Below, piece after piece: positions 7,921 to 17,183 of a stretch of DNA of 64,000 nucleotides; the first letter of the stretch is position 1; each line of letters begins with the position of its first letter. A program made the translations under genes and the position numbers. Under the pieces are notes generated by a model. It was not told the DNA's origin, did no database searches, and saw nothing but the letters and a program-made list of their open reading frames with translations. The DNA comes from Corynebacterium pygosceleis (GTDB lineage Bacteria > Actinomycetota > Actinomycetes > Mycobacteriales > Mycobacteriaceae). The stretch lies in assembly GCF_016595275.2 (NCBI RefSeq), contig NZ_JAENIQ020000001.1, positions 496,001 through 560,000 of the forward strand, in the 5' to 3' direction.

Positions 7921-10862
7921 CGCTGTTCATCGTCCTCGCGTTGGCGGCGCTCGCCCTCGGGCTCGCCCCCTTCGCGGTCCGCATGTTCGACCGCCGCGCC
8001 GGCTGGCCGCTGGCCGCGATCTTCCTCATCGCCGCCGGGCTCCTGGCGCGCCACATCCCCCGACTGGTGGACGGGGAGGTGATCACGTACCGGCACGTCT
8101 GGGCCCGGGATTTCCTGGCCCCGGGACATGACGCGGACTTCGCGCTACGGGGTGACCCGTTGAGCGTCTTCTTCGCGCTCCTCGCCCTCGTCATCGGCGC
8201 CATCGTCTTCATCTATTCAGCGTCCTACCTGCACGACAAACAGTCCAACGGCAGTTTCTACGTCATCATGTCGGCGTTCATGCTCGCGGTCCTGCTGCTG
8301 GTTCTCTCCGATGACGTCGTCCTGATGTTCATCGCGTGGGAGCTGGTCTCCATCGGATCCTTCCTGCTCATCGCACGCGCGGGATCAGCGGGTGAGGCGG
8401 GTTCCGTCCGTACCCTGATCCTCACCTTCACCGGCGGCCTGACGCTGCTCGCCGCACTGACGATCGCCGCGACACAGGCCGGGACGACGGATCTGTCGGC
8501 GATCCTGGCGTCCGGTTTCTGGACCGAGAACCCACGCCTCGGCACTGCGGTGGGTGTGCTGATCGCCGTCTCGGCGTTCACGAAGTCCGCGCAGTTCCCC
8601 TTCCACTTCTGGCTTCCCGAGGCGATGGCCGCCGCGACGCCGGTGTCCGCGTTCCTGCACGCCGCGGCGGTGGTCAAGGCCGGTATCTACCTGCTGCTGC
8701 GCTTCTCCACAGTGATGCACGACAACCACGTGTGGAACCTCCTGCTCATCACCGTCGGCATGTTCACCGCCGTGATGGCCTCCCTGTTCGCGATCCAGAA
8801 GACCGATCTGAAGCGCCTCACGGCGTACTCGACGGTGTCCCACCTGGGCTGGATCGTGGCCACCATCGGCATCGGCACGCCCTTCGCACTCGCAGCCGCG
8901 GTGCTGCACACCCTGACACACGCCCTGTTCAAGTCCTCTCTGTTCATGCTCATCGGGGTGGTGGACCACGAGGCTGGTTCCCGTGACGTGCGACGTCTCG
9001 GCCCGCTCTGGAACCGGATGCCGTTCACCTTCACCGGTGTCCTCGTCGGTTCCCTGTCCATGGCGGCCGTTCCACCGCTGATGGGCTTCATCTCCAAGGA
9101 GAGCATGCTGGAGGCCTTCACCGAGGCACCCCTGGACACCGCCGGTGTGTGGCTGCTGCTCGGTGCCGCAGGCGTGGGCGCCGTGTTCACGTTCACCTAC
9201 TCGGCCCGACTGGTGCTCGGCGCTTTCGTCGACGGTCCACGCGACATGTCCGATGTCCACGAGGCCCCGGTCCAGCTGTGGCTGCCCGCCGCGCTGCCGG
9301 GACTGGTGTCACTGCCCCTGGCGTTCGTCGCGGCCTCCCTCGATGAACCGCTCGACGCGGTCGTCGGTTCGGTGACCACCACTCCGCACGTCCACCTGGG
9401 ACTCTGGCACGGTGTGACCGTTCCGCTGGGCATCTCGGTTGCGGTGCTGATCGTCGGTGTCCTCGGTGTCCTCGCCCGGAAACGGCTTCTGCCCGCTTTC
9501 GACGGTCGCTCCCTGCTTCCGTTCACCGGCAACATCGTGCTTCGCCGTTTCGTGGAGCTGTGCGGTCGTTGGGGACGGACGGCCGGCCGGATGGCGGACT
9601 CCTACTCCCCCGCACGCCACCTGCTGTACCCGCTGCTGGTGCTTCTCGCCTTCGCCGCTGCGGTGCTGATCATGCCGGGTGTGGACGGGGTCACCCCGGC
9701 TCCCCGCGTCGAGGGCATCGACAATCCGATCGACCTGGTCCCGCTGCTCATCATCGTCGTGTCCGTCCTCGGCCTCGCACGGGCGCGCACGCGACTCTCG
9801 GGCGCGATCCTGCTCGGCACCACCGGTGTGGGTGTCACCCTGCAGATTCTCGCGCTCGGGGCACCGGATGTCGCGCTGACCCAGTTCCTCGTCGAGACAC
9901 TCGTCGTCGTCATCGTCATGATGGTCATCCGACAGCAGCCGGAGGAGTTCCACGGGACCTCGGGACGACGCCGCACCTCGGCGGCCGTCCTCGGCATCGC
10001 CACGGGAGCCGCGGCTTTCGCCGCGGTCATGGGCCTGCTGGGGCGTCACGAGCGTTCGGACATCGCCCTGTACTACCTCAACAACGGTCCCGAGATCACC
10101 GGCGGCGACAACATCGTCAACACGATCCTCGTCGAGTTCCGTGCCTTCGACACCCTGGGCGAACTCGCCGTTCTCGGCATGGCCGGCGTCGTCATCGCCG
10201 CGGTCGTCGGGTCCGTACCGAGGCATCCGTTCCAACGGGGCACCCGCCCACTGTTCCTCCCCGCGTCGATCCGCAACGCACTCCCCCTGGAGCAGTTGCA
10301 GAGGTACCTTCTGCCGGTCCTCGGGATCCTGTCCTTCCTCATCTTCATGCGCGGGCACAACTCCCCCGGCGGCGGATTCATCGCCGCACTGGTCGCCGGC
10401 GGGGCGATCATGGTCGTCTACCTCGCGTTCGGCACCGACAAACCCGTCGTCCGCCCGAACACCCCGTTCCTGCTCACCGGTATCGGTGTGCTGACCGCCG
10501 TCGGGTCCGGGTTCCTCGGGTTCTTCGGGGGCTCCTTCCTCTACCCGCTGCACGGACACATAGGCCCGGAGCACGTCAGCACGTCGATGATCTTCGACGT
10601 CGGGGTGTTCCTCGCGGTGCTCGGCATGCTCACCCTCGCGATCAACGCACTCGGCGGGTACCTGCGGCCCGGTGCGGACAAGAAACTGCTGCCGTTCCAC
10701 CGCGGTGGTGAGCATCCGCTGCCCACCACGCCCGACGTGCAGCCGGATCCACGGACCGACGATCCACGGCAGCCGGAAACCGCGGCCACCGTATCCGCGA
10801 CAGACCACGCCCCCCACCATGACCCGGCCACCACCGGCGGACAGAAGGGAGAGAAGCAGTGA
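7917..10862 (+). CDS. mrpA: Na+/H+ antiporter subunit MrpA with fused MrpB domain
   Basis: A 981-residue polytopic membrane protein with a GTG start. The N-terminal two thirds are the NuoL/MrpA-type proton-antiporter module (KSAQFPFHFWLPEAMAAATP, SAFLHAAAVVKAGIYLLLRF, TLTHALFKSSLFMLIG). The C-terminal part (about 780-940) holds the MrpB domain (RYLLPVLGILSFLIFMRGHN, then SPGGGFIAALVAGG). This A-B fusion explains why no separate mrpB exists. It is the first structural gene of a six-gene operon with overlapping ends. The Mrp complex extrudes Na+ or K+ in exchange for H+ and supports alkaline and salt tolerance. The last 60 residues are hydrophilic and His/Pro-rich. Confidence 0.95.
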   Translation: MTLFIVLALAALALGLAPFAVRMFDRRAGWPLAAIFLIAAGLLARHIPRLVDGEVITYRHVWARDFLAPGHDADFALRGDPLSVFFALLALVIGAIVFIYSASYLHDKQSNGSFYVIMSAFMLAVLLLVLSDDVVLMFIAWELVSIGSFLLIARAGSAGEAGSVRTLILTFTGGLTLLAALTIAATQAGTTDLSAILASGFWTENPRLGTAVGVLIAVSAFTKSAQFPFHFWLPEAMAAATPVSAFLHAAAVVKAGIYLLLRFSTVMHDNHVWNLLLITVGMFTAVMASLFAIQKTDLKRLTAYSTVSHLGWIVATIGIGTPFALAAAVLHTLTHALFKSSLFMLIGVVDHEAGSRDVRRLGPLWNRMPFTFTGVLVGSLSMAAVPPLMGFISKESMLEAFTEAPLDTAGVWLLLGAAGVGAVFTFTYSARLVLGAFVDGPRDMSDVHEAPVQLWLPAALPGLVSLPLAFVAASLDEPLDAVVGSVTTTPHVHLGLWHGVTVPLGISVAVLIVGVLGVLARKRLLPAFDGRSLLPFTGNIVLRRFVELCGRWGRTAGRMADSYSPARHLLYPLLVLLAFAAAVLIMPGVDGVTPAPRVEGIDNPIDLVPLLIIVVSVLGLARARTRLSGAILLGTTGVGVTLQILALGAPDVALTQFLVETLVVVIVMMVIRQQPEEFHGTSGRRRTSAAVLGIATGAAAFAAVMGLLGRHERSDIALYYLNNGPEITGGDNIVNTILVEFRAFDTLGELAVLGMAGVVIAAVVGSVPRHPFQRGTRPLFLPASIRNALPLEQLQRYLLPVLGILSFLIFMRGHNSPGGGFIAALVAGGAIMVVYLAFGTDKPVVRPNTPFLLTGIGVLTAVGSGFLGFFGGSFLYPLHGHIGPEHVSTSMIFDVGVFLAVLGMLTLAINALGGYLRPGADKKLLPFHRGGEHPLPTTPDVQPDPRTDDPRQPETAATVSATDHAPHHDPATTGGQKGEKQ

Positions 10863-11278
10863 TTCTCGCACTGACCATCGCGTTCCTGCTCGGCGGCGGC
10901 GTGTATCTCATCATGCAGCGGGGCATGGTGCGCATCGTCTTCGGCATGGGTCTGGTGAGCCACGCCGCGAACCTCATCATCCTCGCCACCGGCATCGGTG
11001 CCTGGCGCGGAGAACCCTTCGGAGGCCGTACACCTCTCGACGAGGCCGCCGACCCACTGCCGCAGGCGTTCGTTCTGACCGCCATCGTCATCACCATGGC
11101 GACCACGGCGTTCATGCTGGCACTCGCGGCACTGGGCCGCTCCGACGACACCCGCTCCGCCGAGGACCCCGACGAGGAGTCCCCACTGGAGACCCGTGGA
11201 CGGACCGCCGCGCCGGTACGTCCCGGTTCACACCGCGCCGCCCGCGTCGCCGACCGGCTGGCAAAGGAGGAGAAGTAG
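10859..11278 (+). CDS. mrpC: Na+/H+ antiporter subunit MrpC
   Basis: A 139-residue NuoK-like protein with three membrane segments: about 2-16, then GMGLVSHAANLIILATG, then PQAFVLTAIVITMATTAFML. The GTG start overlaps the mrpA stop by four bases (GTGA). The C-terminal 40 residues are charged and cytoplasmic. It is a membrane subunit of the Mrp complex, equivalent to NuoK of complex I. The length is slightly above the usual 110-125 residues because of the tail. Confidence 0.93.
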   Translation: MILALTIAFLLGGGVYLIMQRGMVRIVFGMGLVSHAANLIILATGIGAWRGEPFGGRTPLDEAADPLPQAFVLTAIVITMATTAFMLALAALGRSDDTRSAEDPDEESPLETRGRTAAPVRPGSHRAARVADRLAKEEK

Positions 11279-11281
11279 ACA

Positions 11282-12853
11282 GTGAACAACGATCTTTCCT
11301 GGGTCCTCCCCCTCTTCGTCGCCGTCCCCCTGGTCGCCACCGCCGTCGCGGTGGTCATCCCCTCGCGCGCCATCCGTGACGTCCTCATGGTGCTGGTGCC
11401 CGGTATCGGCATCGTCGCGGGTGCATGGCTGTTCACGCACACCGCCGAGACCGGCACGGTGGCGCACTCCGTCGGCCTCTACGACGGTGGTATCGCGATC
11501 CCCTTCGCGGCCGACCCGTTCTCCGCCGTGATGATCCTGACCACCTGCATCGTGGCACTGGCCTCCAATCTCTTCGCCCTCGTGGCCGGTGAGACACGCG
11601 CCCGGTTCTATCCGGCACTCGCACTGATGCTCACCGCAGGCGTCAACGGCGCTCTGCTCACCGCCGACCTGTTCAACCTCTTCGTGTTCATCGAGGTCAT
11701 GCTCCTGCCGTCCTACGGCCTGATCGCGATGACCGGAACCTGGTCCCGCCTCGCGGGTGGCCGGATGTTCGTGCTGGTGAACCTCACCACCTCCACGGTG
11801 CTGCTCATCGGTGTCGCCTTCGTCTACGGTGTCGCGGGAACGGTGAACATGGCGGCGCTCGCCGGTGCCGCCGCAGGCAACGGTCCCCTGACCGTCGCCA
11901 TGGGCGTCGTCGTCATCGCCCTCTGCGTGAAAGCCGGCGTCTTCCCCGTACACACCTGGCTGCCCCGTACCTACCCGGGGACGTCCCCGTCCGTGATGGG
12001 CCTGTTCTCCGGACTGCACACGAAGGTCGCGGTGTACGCCCTGTTCCGCATCTACACCGTCGTCTTCGACCTGGACCCACGCTGGTCCTGGTTGATCGCG
12101 ATCGTGTGCATCATCTCGATGCTGGTCGGCGCGTACGCCGGCCTCGCGGAGCACACCATGCGTCGCGTCATCGCCTACCAGATGGTCAACGGCATGCCGT
12201 TCATCCTGGTCGTACTGGCGTTCACCACACTCGACCCGGTCCGCGCACTCGCCGCGGGCATCCTCTACGCACTCCACCACATGATCACCGTCGGTTCACT
12301 GGTCCTCACCGTCGGCGCCGTCGAGGAGACCTACGGCACGGGCATGCTGACCCGTCTGTCCGGCCTGATGCGGCGCGAACCCCTCGTGTCCGCGATCTTC
12401 GTCATGGGGGCGTTCTCCGTCATCGGTTTCCCGCCGTTCTCCGGTGTGTGGGGCAAGCTCTACGTGACGCTCGCGGTCGCCCGGACGGGTGACCCACAGG
12501 CATGGCTGGTCATCGCCGCGATCATCGCCGCGAGCTTCGGCGCACTGCTGTCCATGCTGCGACTGTGGCGCTCCGTGTTCTGGGGCAAGGACATGAAGGA
12601 GAAGGACTTCCCCGCGACACTGCTTGTGTCCGGTAGGAAGCTCGTCCCCGGTGCGGCACTCGCCGTCCTGAGCGTCGCCATGTTCTTCGGTGCCGGGATC
12701 CTGACCTCCGCCACCACCACCGCCGCAGAAGGACTCCTCGACGTCAGCGGCTACCAGCAGGCCGTACTCGGAGACCTCACGACCGCCGTCGGTGTCGTCG
12801 ACGGCGACTCCACACCCGTACCGGGGACCGACACAGTAGAGGAGGCCCACTGA
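11282..12853 (+). CDS. mrpD: Na+/H+ antiporter subunit MrpD
   Basis: A 523-residue NuoN/M-type antiporter subunit with about 14 hydrophobic segments. It has the diagnostic proton-channel motifs LCVKAGVFPVHTWLPRTYPG and SPSVMGLFSGLHTKVAVYAL, with the key Lys and Glu (FIEVMLLPSYGL) in place. The GTG start lies three bases after the mrpC stop, behind a GGAGGAGAAG ribosome site. It forms the second proton-translocating module of the complex together with MrpA. Confidence 0.95.
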   Translation: MNNDLSWVLPLFVAVPLVATAVAVVIPSRAIRDVLMVLVPGIGIVAGAWLFTHTAETGTVAHSVGLYDGGIAIPFAADPFSAVMILTTCIVALASNLFALVAGETRARFYPALALMLTAGVNGALLTADLFNLFVFIEVMLLPSYGLIAMTGTWSRLAGGRMFVLVNLTTSTVLLIGVAFVYGVAGTVNMAALAGAAAGNGPLTVAMGVVVIALCVKAGVFPVHTWLPRTYPGTSPSVMGLFSGLHTKVAVYALFRIYTVVFDLDPRWSWLIAIVCIISMLVGAYAGLAEHTMRRVIAYQMVNGMPFILVVLAFTTLDPVRALAAGILYALHHMITVGSLVLTVGAVEETYGTGMLTRLSGLMRREPLVSAIFVMGAFSVIGFPPFSGVWGKLYVTLAVARTGDPQAWLVIAAIIAASFGALLSMLRLWRSVFWGKDMKEKDFPATLLVSGRKLVPGAALAVLSVAMFFGAGILTSATTTAAEGLLDVSGYQQAVLGDLTTAVGVVDGDSTPVPGTDTVEEAH

Positions 12854-13239
12854 TGTTCCACGTGATCCGATTCGGCATCTGGTTGATCGGCCAGGTGTTC
12901 ACCGGGGCGCTCACCGTGGCCCGGGACGTGGTGCGCCGCCACACGACGATGCACCCTGTCGTCGTGGCATACCCGCTGCGCGTCACCAAGGGGTGGCAGA
13001 TCGCCGCCCTGTCCACCTGTATCACCATGACCCCCGGCACGTTGTCCGTCGGGCTTCGCCCCGACGGCGACGGGAGTGACGGTGAAGGACCGGAGATTCT
13101 CCTCGTGCAGGCCGTGTACGGCACGGATCCGTCCGAGGTGTTCGCCGACCTGGCGGACATGGAGGAAAGGATGGTGCCCTCCGTCAGGGGCATCGACCAC
13201 GGTGCGCCCGGACAGGGCACCGGAGAGGAGAACCGATGA
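12853..13239 (+). CDS. mrpE: Na+/H+ antiporter subunit MrpE
   Basis: A 128-residue protein whose ATG overlaps the mrpD TGA by one base. It has the MrpE core: an N-terminal hydrophobic stretch (FGIWLIGQVFTGALTVARDV), then VVAYPLRVTKGWQIAALSTC and ITMTPGTLSVGL. The C-terminal part is acidic and cytoplasmic. MrpE is required for assembly of the complete antiporter. Confidence 0.92.
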   Translation: MFHVIRFGIWLIGQVFTGALTVARDVVRRHTTMHPVVVAYPLRVTKGWQIAALSTCITMTPGTLSVGLRPDGDGSDGEGPEILLVQAVYGTDPSEVFADLADMEERMVPSVRGIDHGAPGQGTGEENR

Positions 13240-13505
13240 GTGCACTGACCGTTGCCGTGGCGGTGTCCGTCGTGATGATGACGCTCGCCCTACTGTCGAG
13301 CCTCGCACTGCTGCTGAAGAACGACGAGGACACCACCAGAGCGGTGCTCGCGGACAAGGTTTTCTACACCATGATCGCGATCTTCGTGACCTGGACAATC
13401 ATCAATCCGACATCCATCTCCTATGAGATCCCGCTCCTCGCGGGTCTGCTCGGCCTGCTGACAACCGTTTCCCTCGCCCGCATCCTGTCGAAGGGACGCC
13501 GCTAA
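13236..13505 (+). CDS. mrpF: Na+/H+ antiporter subunit MrpF
   Basis: An 89-residue protein with three membrane segments (about 2-23, 38-56, 60-80), the normal MrpF length and layout. The start ATGA overlaps the mrpE stop by four bases. The LADKVFYTMIAIFVTW segment matches MrpF. It is a small membrane subunit of the Mrp complex. Confidence 0.92.
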   Translation: MSALTVAVAVSVVMMTLALLSSLALLLKNDEDTTRAVLADKVFYTMIAIFVTWTIINPTSISYEIPLLAGLLGLLTTVSLARILSKGRR

Positions 13506-13900
13506 TGACCGTCGTAGAGATCATCATCAGTCTGACCCTCCTCTTCGCCGCATCCATGACCCTGGCCACCGCTGCCGCACTGTGGCGTTCCCCGGATGCG
13601 CTGACGAGGGCGAACCTGCTCGGGCCCACCATCGGTGTGGCCCTACCGCTGATCATCGTCGCCCACCTCCTGTACGACTGGTCAACGACCGGTTTCGTCG
13701 CCGCAGACCTCCTGAGGGCATGTGTGGCGATCACCGGGCTGCTCGTCATCGCGAGCGTGTCCACCTTCTATCTCGGGCGTTCCATCTTCGCGGTCGAGGA
13801 GCCGGAGATCATCACCGTCGAGAAACTACGCACCGGTGACTACGGGAAACGGGAACCACACCCGACTTCCAGCCCGGACAACACCCCGTCCGACGACTGA
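13505..13900 (+). CDS. mrpG: Na+/H+ antiporter subunit MrpG
   Basis: A 131-residue last gene of the operon; its ATG overlaps the mrpF stop (TAATG). It has three membrane helices and the MrpG core (LLFAASMTLATAAALWRSPD, LTRANLLGPTIGVALPLI). The final 35 residues are hydrophilic. A strong bidirectional terminator follows six bases after the stop. Confidence 0.92.
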   Translation: MTVVEIIISLTLLFAASMTLATAAALWRSPDALTRANLLGPTIGVALPLIIVAHLLYDWSTTGFVAADLLRACVAITGLLVIASVSTFYLGRSIFAVEEPEIITVEKLRTGDYGKREPHPTSSPDNTPSDD

Positions 13901-13906
13901 GACAAA

Positions 13907-13954
13907 AGCGGGAGGCTCCCCACCGGACACCCGGTGGGGAGCCTCCCGCTTTTT
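13907..13954. terminator. Bidirectional terminator between mrpG and the DM13 gene
   Basis: A 20-bp perfect stem (AGCGGGAGGCTCCCCACCGG and its complement) with loop ACAC has TTTTT on the plus side and AAAA before it. It therefore works for both convergent genes. Confidence 0.9.
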
Positions 13955-13986
13955 CGGTCCCAGATGGAGGAACGGCGGAAACGGAC

Positions 13987-14565
13987 TCAGTTCCCGCTGA
14001 GCTGAGCTGCGCCGAAAGCTGAACTGAACCGTTCACACCAGATGACCACGCTGTTCATCTCCTCAAGATCGAGATCAGCGGGAATGGTGTAATTCTGGTT
14101 TCCGTGGGTTGCCTTGAGTGCACCGAGAGTCGTGTACCCGGTAGCTCCGAGGTCCCCGTAGTCTCCGGCTGCCGGAGTGAGCACGACCTTGAGATCGGGA
14201 CCGTCCAGACTCGCCAGATCCTCCAGTCGGAGTACGCGTGATCCGTCCGGGAGCTCGGCGATGAGAGCACTCCCGGACGTCTCGTGATCGAGTGAGATGA
14301 ACTCCCCCGTCCTCAACTCGACCGGTTCCCCGGGCTCAACGGCCTCTGTGGCTCCCGCGGATGGCACCACCGCAGAAGCGGGGGAACCGCCGGCCTCCTC
14401 CGACCGGGAATGGGCGACGGACGGGAACGCCTCATCGACCGTGGAGGAGGTGAAGGCACGCCACGGCTGAGTCAGAGCCAGCGCGACCGCGATCGTGATC
14501 ACCATGATCAGGGCGATCACCGCCATGTAGAGGGGTTTTCTGTTGACACTATTTTTCGGGGGCAT
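13987..14565 (-). CDS. DM13-domain membrane-anchored protein
   Basis: About 192 residues from ATG 14565. A basic N-terminus is followed by one strong membrane helix (LYMAVIALIMVITIAVALAL), a Ser/Pro/Glu-rich linker, and a C-terminal DM13 domain. The domain shows FISLDHETSGSALIAELPDG, then LKVVLTPA, then VVIWCERFSSAFGAAQL with the conserved Cys. DM13 domains are extracytoplasmic and are proposed to act in redox or electron-transfer processes. In-frame GTG starts at 14595 and 14571 are possible; none has a clear ribosome site. It is convergent with mrpG and co-directional with katA, from which a terminator separates it. Confidence 0.75.
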   Translation of the reverse strand: MPPKNSVNRKPLYMAVIALIMVITIAVALALTQPWRAFTSSTVDEAFPSVAHSRSEEAGGSPASAVVPSAGATEAVEPGEPVELRTGEFISLDHETSGSALIAELPDGSRVLRLEDLASLDGPDLKVVLTPAAGDYGDLGATGYTTLGALKATHGNQNYTIPADLDLEEMNSVVIWCERFSSAFGAAQLSGN

Positions 14566-14631
14566 ATCCACTGCAACCAAATATGACGTGTCCACATTCC
14601 CGACCTACGGTCCAGTCTCCCTCACACACGG

Positions 14632-14665
14632 AAAACGACCCCGTTCCTGAAGTCACGGGGCCGTT
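14632..14665 (-). terminator. Terminator downstream of katA
   Basis: On the minus strand AACGGCCCCGT pairs with ACGGGGTCGTT (one mismatch), followed by TTTTCCGTG. It lies just after the katA stop. Confidence 0.75.
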
Positions 14666-14682
14666 CATCTGGCACCAGATGA

Positions 14683-16251
14683 TTAGTCGGTGGCGTCGGA
14701 ACGCAGTTCCCGGACGCGATTGCCGAGCCATTCGTCGACACTGGTCCAGTACTCGTAGACCTTTTTCTCGACCTCACTGGTGATGCCGTCCATCGTGCGG
14801 GCGATGTTGCCGGCGAGACGCTCACGTTCGGCGTCATCCATGACCTCGCGGACGAGGGTGCCCGCCTGGACGAAATCGTCGTCCTCGGGGTGCCGCACAT
14901 ACGCACCACGGGTGAAGTCCGTACCGTGGGTGTTGTCCCACAATCCGAGGTCACCGGCAGTTCCGACGGTCACTCCCGAGCCGGAGGTCTCCCCTCCGTC
15001 ATCGAGATAGCCGGCTTCACGCTGCGTCTGGTTCGGGCTGTAGACCGGCTGGTCCGGCGCGTTGAACTCGTAGGTCATCGCCCCATCCTGCGAGTAGCTG
15101 TTGACCGGACAGACGGGACGGTTGACCGGCAGCTGCTCGCTGTTCGCACCGACACGGTAGCGATGGGCGTCGGCGTAGGCGAAACCACGGGCGATGAGCA
15201 TCTTGTCCGGCGAGAAACCGATGCCACGCACGAGGTTGGACGGCGCGAACGTGGCCTGCTCGATCTGGGCGAAGAAGTTGCGCGGGTTCCGGTTGAGCGT
15301 GAAGTGTCCGACGTGAATCAGCGGGTAGTCCTTCTGCGACCAGGTCTTGGTCAGGTCGAAGGGGTTGAAGCGGTACCCCTCCGCCTCGTCGACGGGCATG
15401 ATCTGGACCTTGACGTCCCACGTCGGGTAGTCCCCGTTCTCGATCGCGTTGTAAAGATCTTCGCGGGCGGAATCGGGATTCGCGGCGGCAGCCTCGGCCG
15501 CCTCGGCGTCGGTGAGGGTCTCCCAACCCTGACGGGTCTTGAAGTGGTACTTCACCCAGAAGCGCTCCCCCGCCTCATTGATCCACTGATAGGTGTGGGA
15601 ACCGAAACCGTCCATGTGGCGGAAGTCCTTCGGGATGCCACGGTCACCCATGAGATAGGTGACCTGGTGGGAGGATTCCGGGGTCCGGGTCCAGAAGTCC
15701 CAGCGCATGTTCCAGTCCTGGAGTCCGCTGCCGGGCATACGCTTCTGGGAATGGATGAAGTCCGGGAACTTGATGCCGTCACGGATGAAGAAGATCGGCG
15801 TGTTGTTGCCGACCAGGTCGTAGTTTCCCTCGGTGGTGTAGAACTTCAGCGAGAAACCACGGACATCGCGCAGCGCGTCGGCCGAGCCCTGCTCACCTGC
15901 GACGGTGGAGAACCGGGCGAGCATCGGGGTGACGGTGCCCGGTTGGAACAGGGCCGCGCAGGTGTACCGCGAGACGTCCTCGGTGACGGTGAGTTCACCG
16001 AATGCACCCGACCCCTTCGCGTGGACGACACGCTCCGGGACACGCTCGCGGTTGAAGTGGGCGAGTTTCTCGATGAGGTGGAAGTCACGCAGGTCGACAC
16101 TCCCCTGCCGCCCCTGGGTCACTGAATGGTTCTCGCTCGGAACGGGGGCTCCGGCGAGACTTGTCGACGCTCCGTGTGCGACGGGGCACTGTCCCGCGGA
16201 CACGATGTCGTCGACGTCAGGGGTACGGGGGTTCTCATTCTGGTTGGTCAT
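14683..16251 (-). CDS. katA: Monofunctional heme catalase
   Basis: A 522-residue clade 3 catalase. The active-site block FNRERVPERVVHAKGSGAFG holds the catalytic His, and the heme-ligand signature GFAYADAHRYRVGAN holds the proximal Tyr. The NADPH-binding-type region and a full-length C-terminus are present. It converts hydrogen peroxide to water and oxygen in the cytoplasm. The ATG at 16251 follows a GAGGAG ribosome site at good spacing; an upstream in-frame extension has none. The divergent sigC neighbour is the arrangement seen in C. glutamicum. Confidence 0.96.
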   Translation of the reverse strand: MTNQNENPRTPDVDDIVSAGQCPVAHGASTSLAGAPVPSENHSVTQGRQGSVDLRDFHLIEKLAHFNRERVPERVVHAKGSGAFGELTVTEDVSRYTCAALFQPGTVTPMLARFSTVAGEQGSADALRDVRGFSLKFYTTEGNYDLVGNNTPIFFIRDGIKFPDFIHSQKRMPGSGLQDWNMRWDFWTRTPESSHQVTYLMGDRGIPKDFRHMDGFGSHTYQWINEAGERFWVKYHFKTRQGWETLTDAEAAEAAAANPDSAREDLYNAIENGDYPTWDVKVQIMPVDEAEGYRFNPFDLTKTWSQKDYPLIHVGHFTLNRNPRNFFAQIEQATFAPSNLVRGIGFSPDKMLIARGFAYADAHRYRVGANSEQLPVNRPVCPVNSYSQDGAMTYEFNAPDQPVYSPNQTQREAGYLDDGGETSGSGVTVGTAGDLGLWDNTHGTDFTRGAYVRHPEDDDFVQAGTLVREVMDDAERERLAGNIARTMDGITSEVEKKVYEYWTSVDEWLGNRVRELRSDATD

Positions 16252-16302
16252 GCGGGTGTGTCTCCTCGACTGGGCTGGTGTGAGGTGTAGGTGAAGCAAC
16301 CC

Positions 16303-16319
16303 TTAGGTTTACTTATCGG
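16303..16319. promoter_or_regulatory. Possible DtxR/iron-box half-site upstream of katA
   Basis: TTAGGTTTACTTATCGG matches the DtxR consensus in its first seven bases, and the second half is poor. It sits about 50 bases upstream of the katA ATG, between katA and sigC. This is a weak candidate only. Confidence 0.2.
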
Positions 16320-16470
16320 TTGCCGCTGACTCAAAGTCTATGCCATTTAATCACGCAACGCCAGAGATATGACCAAATACCAACTTTCGGCGGATACGGG
16401 GTCCGCCACAGACACCTACATGGATCCGCTACCTGCGGACAGTCTGGGCCGCGCTGGTATATTCCACAAT

Positions 16471-17109
16471 GTGAAGTCATCCGGCGAAAGCGAACGCACG
16501 CGCATAGACGCGCAGGTCACCGAGCTGGCACTCAAAGCCGGACAAGGCGACCGAGCGGCGCTCACCGACTTCGTCACCGCGACACAGGGCGATGTCTGGA
16601 GGCTCCTCGCCCACCTCGGCGGGCGAGACATCGCCGATGACCTGACCCAGGAGACCTATCTCCGCGTGATGGGTGCACTCCCGCGCTTCGCCGCACGCTC
16701 GTCCGCACGGACCTGGATCCTGTCACTGGCCCGTCGCGTCTGGATCGACAACATCCGCCATGACATGGCCCGCCCCCGGAAATCGGTCGTCGAGTACCAG
16801 GATGCCGCGGCCGGTTCAGCCACCACGGACTCGTGGACCGAATGGGTCGACGCCCGCATGCTCATCGACGCGCTACCAGAGGATCGCCGTGAGGCGCTGA
16901 TCCTCACCCAGGTGCTCGGCTACACCTACGACGAGGCCGCGAAGATCGCAGGCGTCCGCACGGGTACTATCCGGTCCCGGGTGGCGAGGGCGCGCGCCGA
17001 CATAGTGGAGGCTGCGACAGAGGTAATCAAACCGCCTTCCGGAGAGAGGGGGGTAAGCGGAGGAAGGCCCCTACCCGTCACGAGGTTTGACCCCCCTGCC
17101 TCGACGTGA
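16471..17109 (+). CDS. sigC: ECF sigma factor SigC
   Basis: About 212 residues from GTG 16471. Sigma region 2 contains DDLTQETYLRVMGALPRFAA and SARTWILSLARRVWIDNIRH. Region 4 contains LPEDRREALILTQVLGYTYD and the recognition helix segment GTIRSRVARARADIV. Alignment by eye with mycobacterial SigC places the start here; an in-frame ATG at 16369 would add an unrelated N-terminus. No anti-sigma gene is adjacent, which is usual for SigC. The family controls respiratory-chain genes (cytochrome bd, cytochrome oxidase assembly) in C. glutamicum. It is divergent from katA. Confidence 0.88.
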   Translation: MKSSGESERTRIDAQVTELALKAGQGDRAALTDFVTATQGDVWRLLAHLGGRDIADDLTQETYLRVMGALPRFAARSSARTWILSLARRVWIDNIRHDMARPRKSVVEYQDAAAGSATTDSWTEWVDARMLIDALPEDRREALILTQVLGYTYDEAAKIAGVRTGTIRSRVARARADIVEAATEVIKPPSGERGVSGGRPLPVTRFDPPAST

Positions 17110-17143
17110 AAACCCGGGAGGGATACTGGTCCTTACCCGGGGT
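17109..17143 (-). terminator. Terminator at the end of the pilus operon
   Basis: An imperfect stem of ACCCGGG...AGGGA against TCCTT...CCCGGGGT has a TTTTCACG tail on the minus strand. It overlaps the sigC stop, so the two convergent genes share it. Confidence 0.55.
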
Positions 17144-17183
17144 GTTCGTGGGTTATCTTCCTGATTGTCTCAGGTCCGGTGGT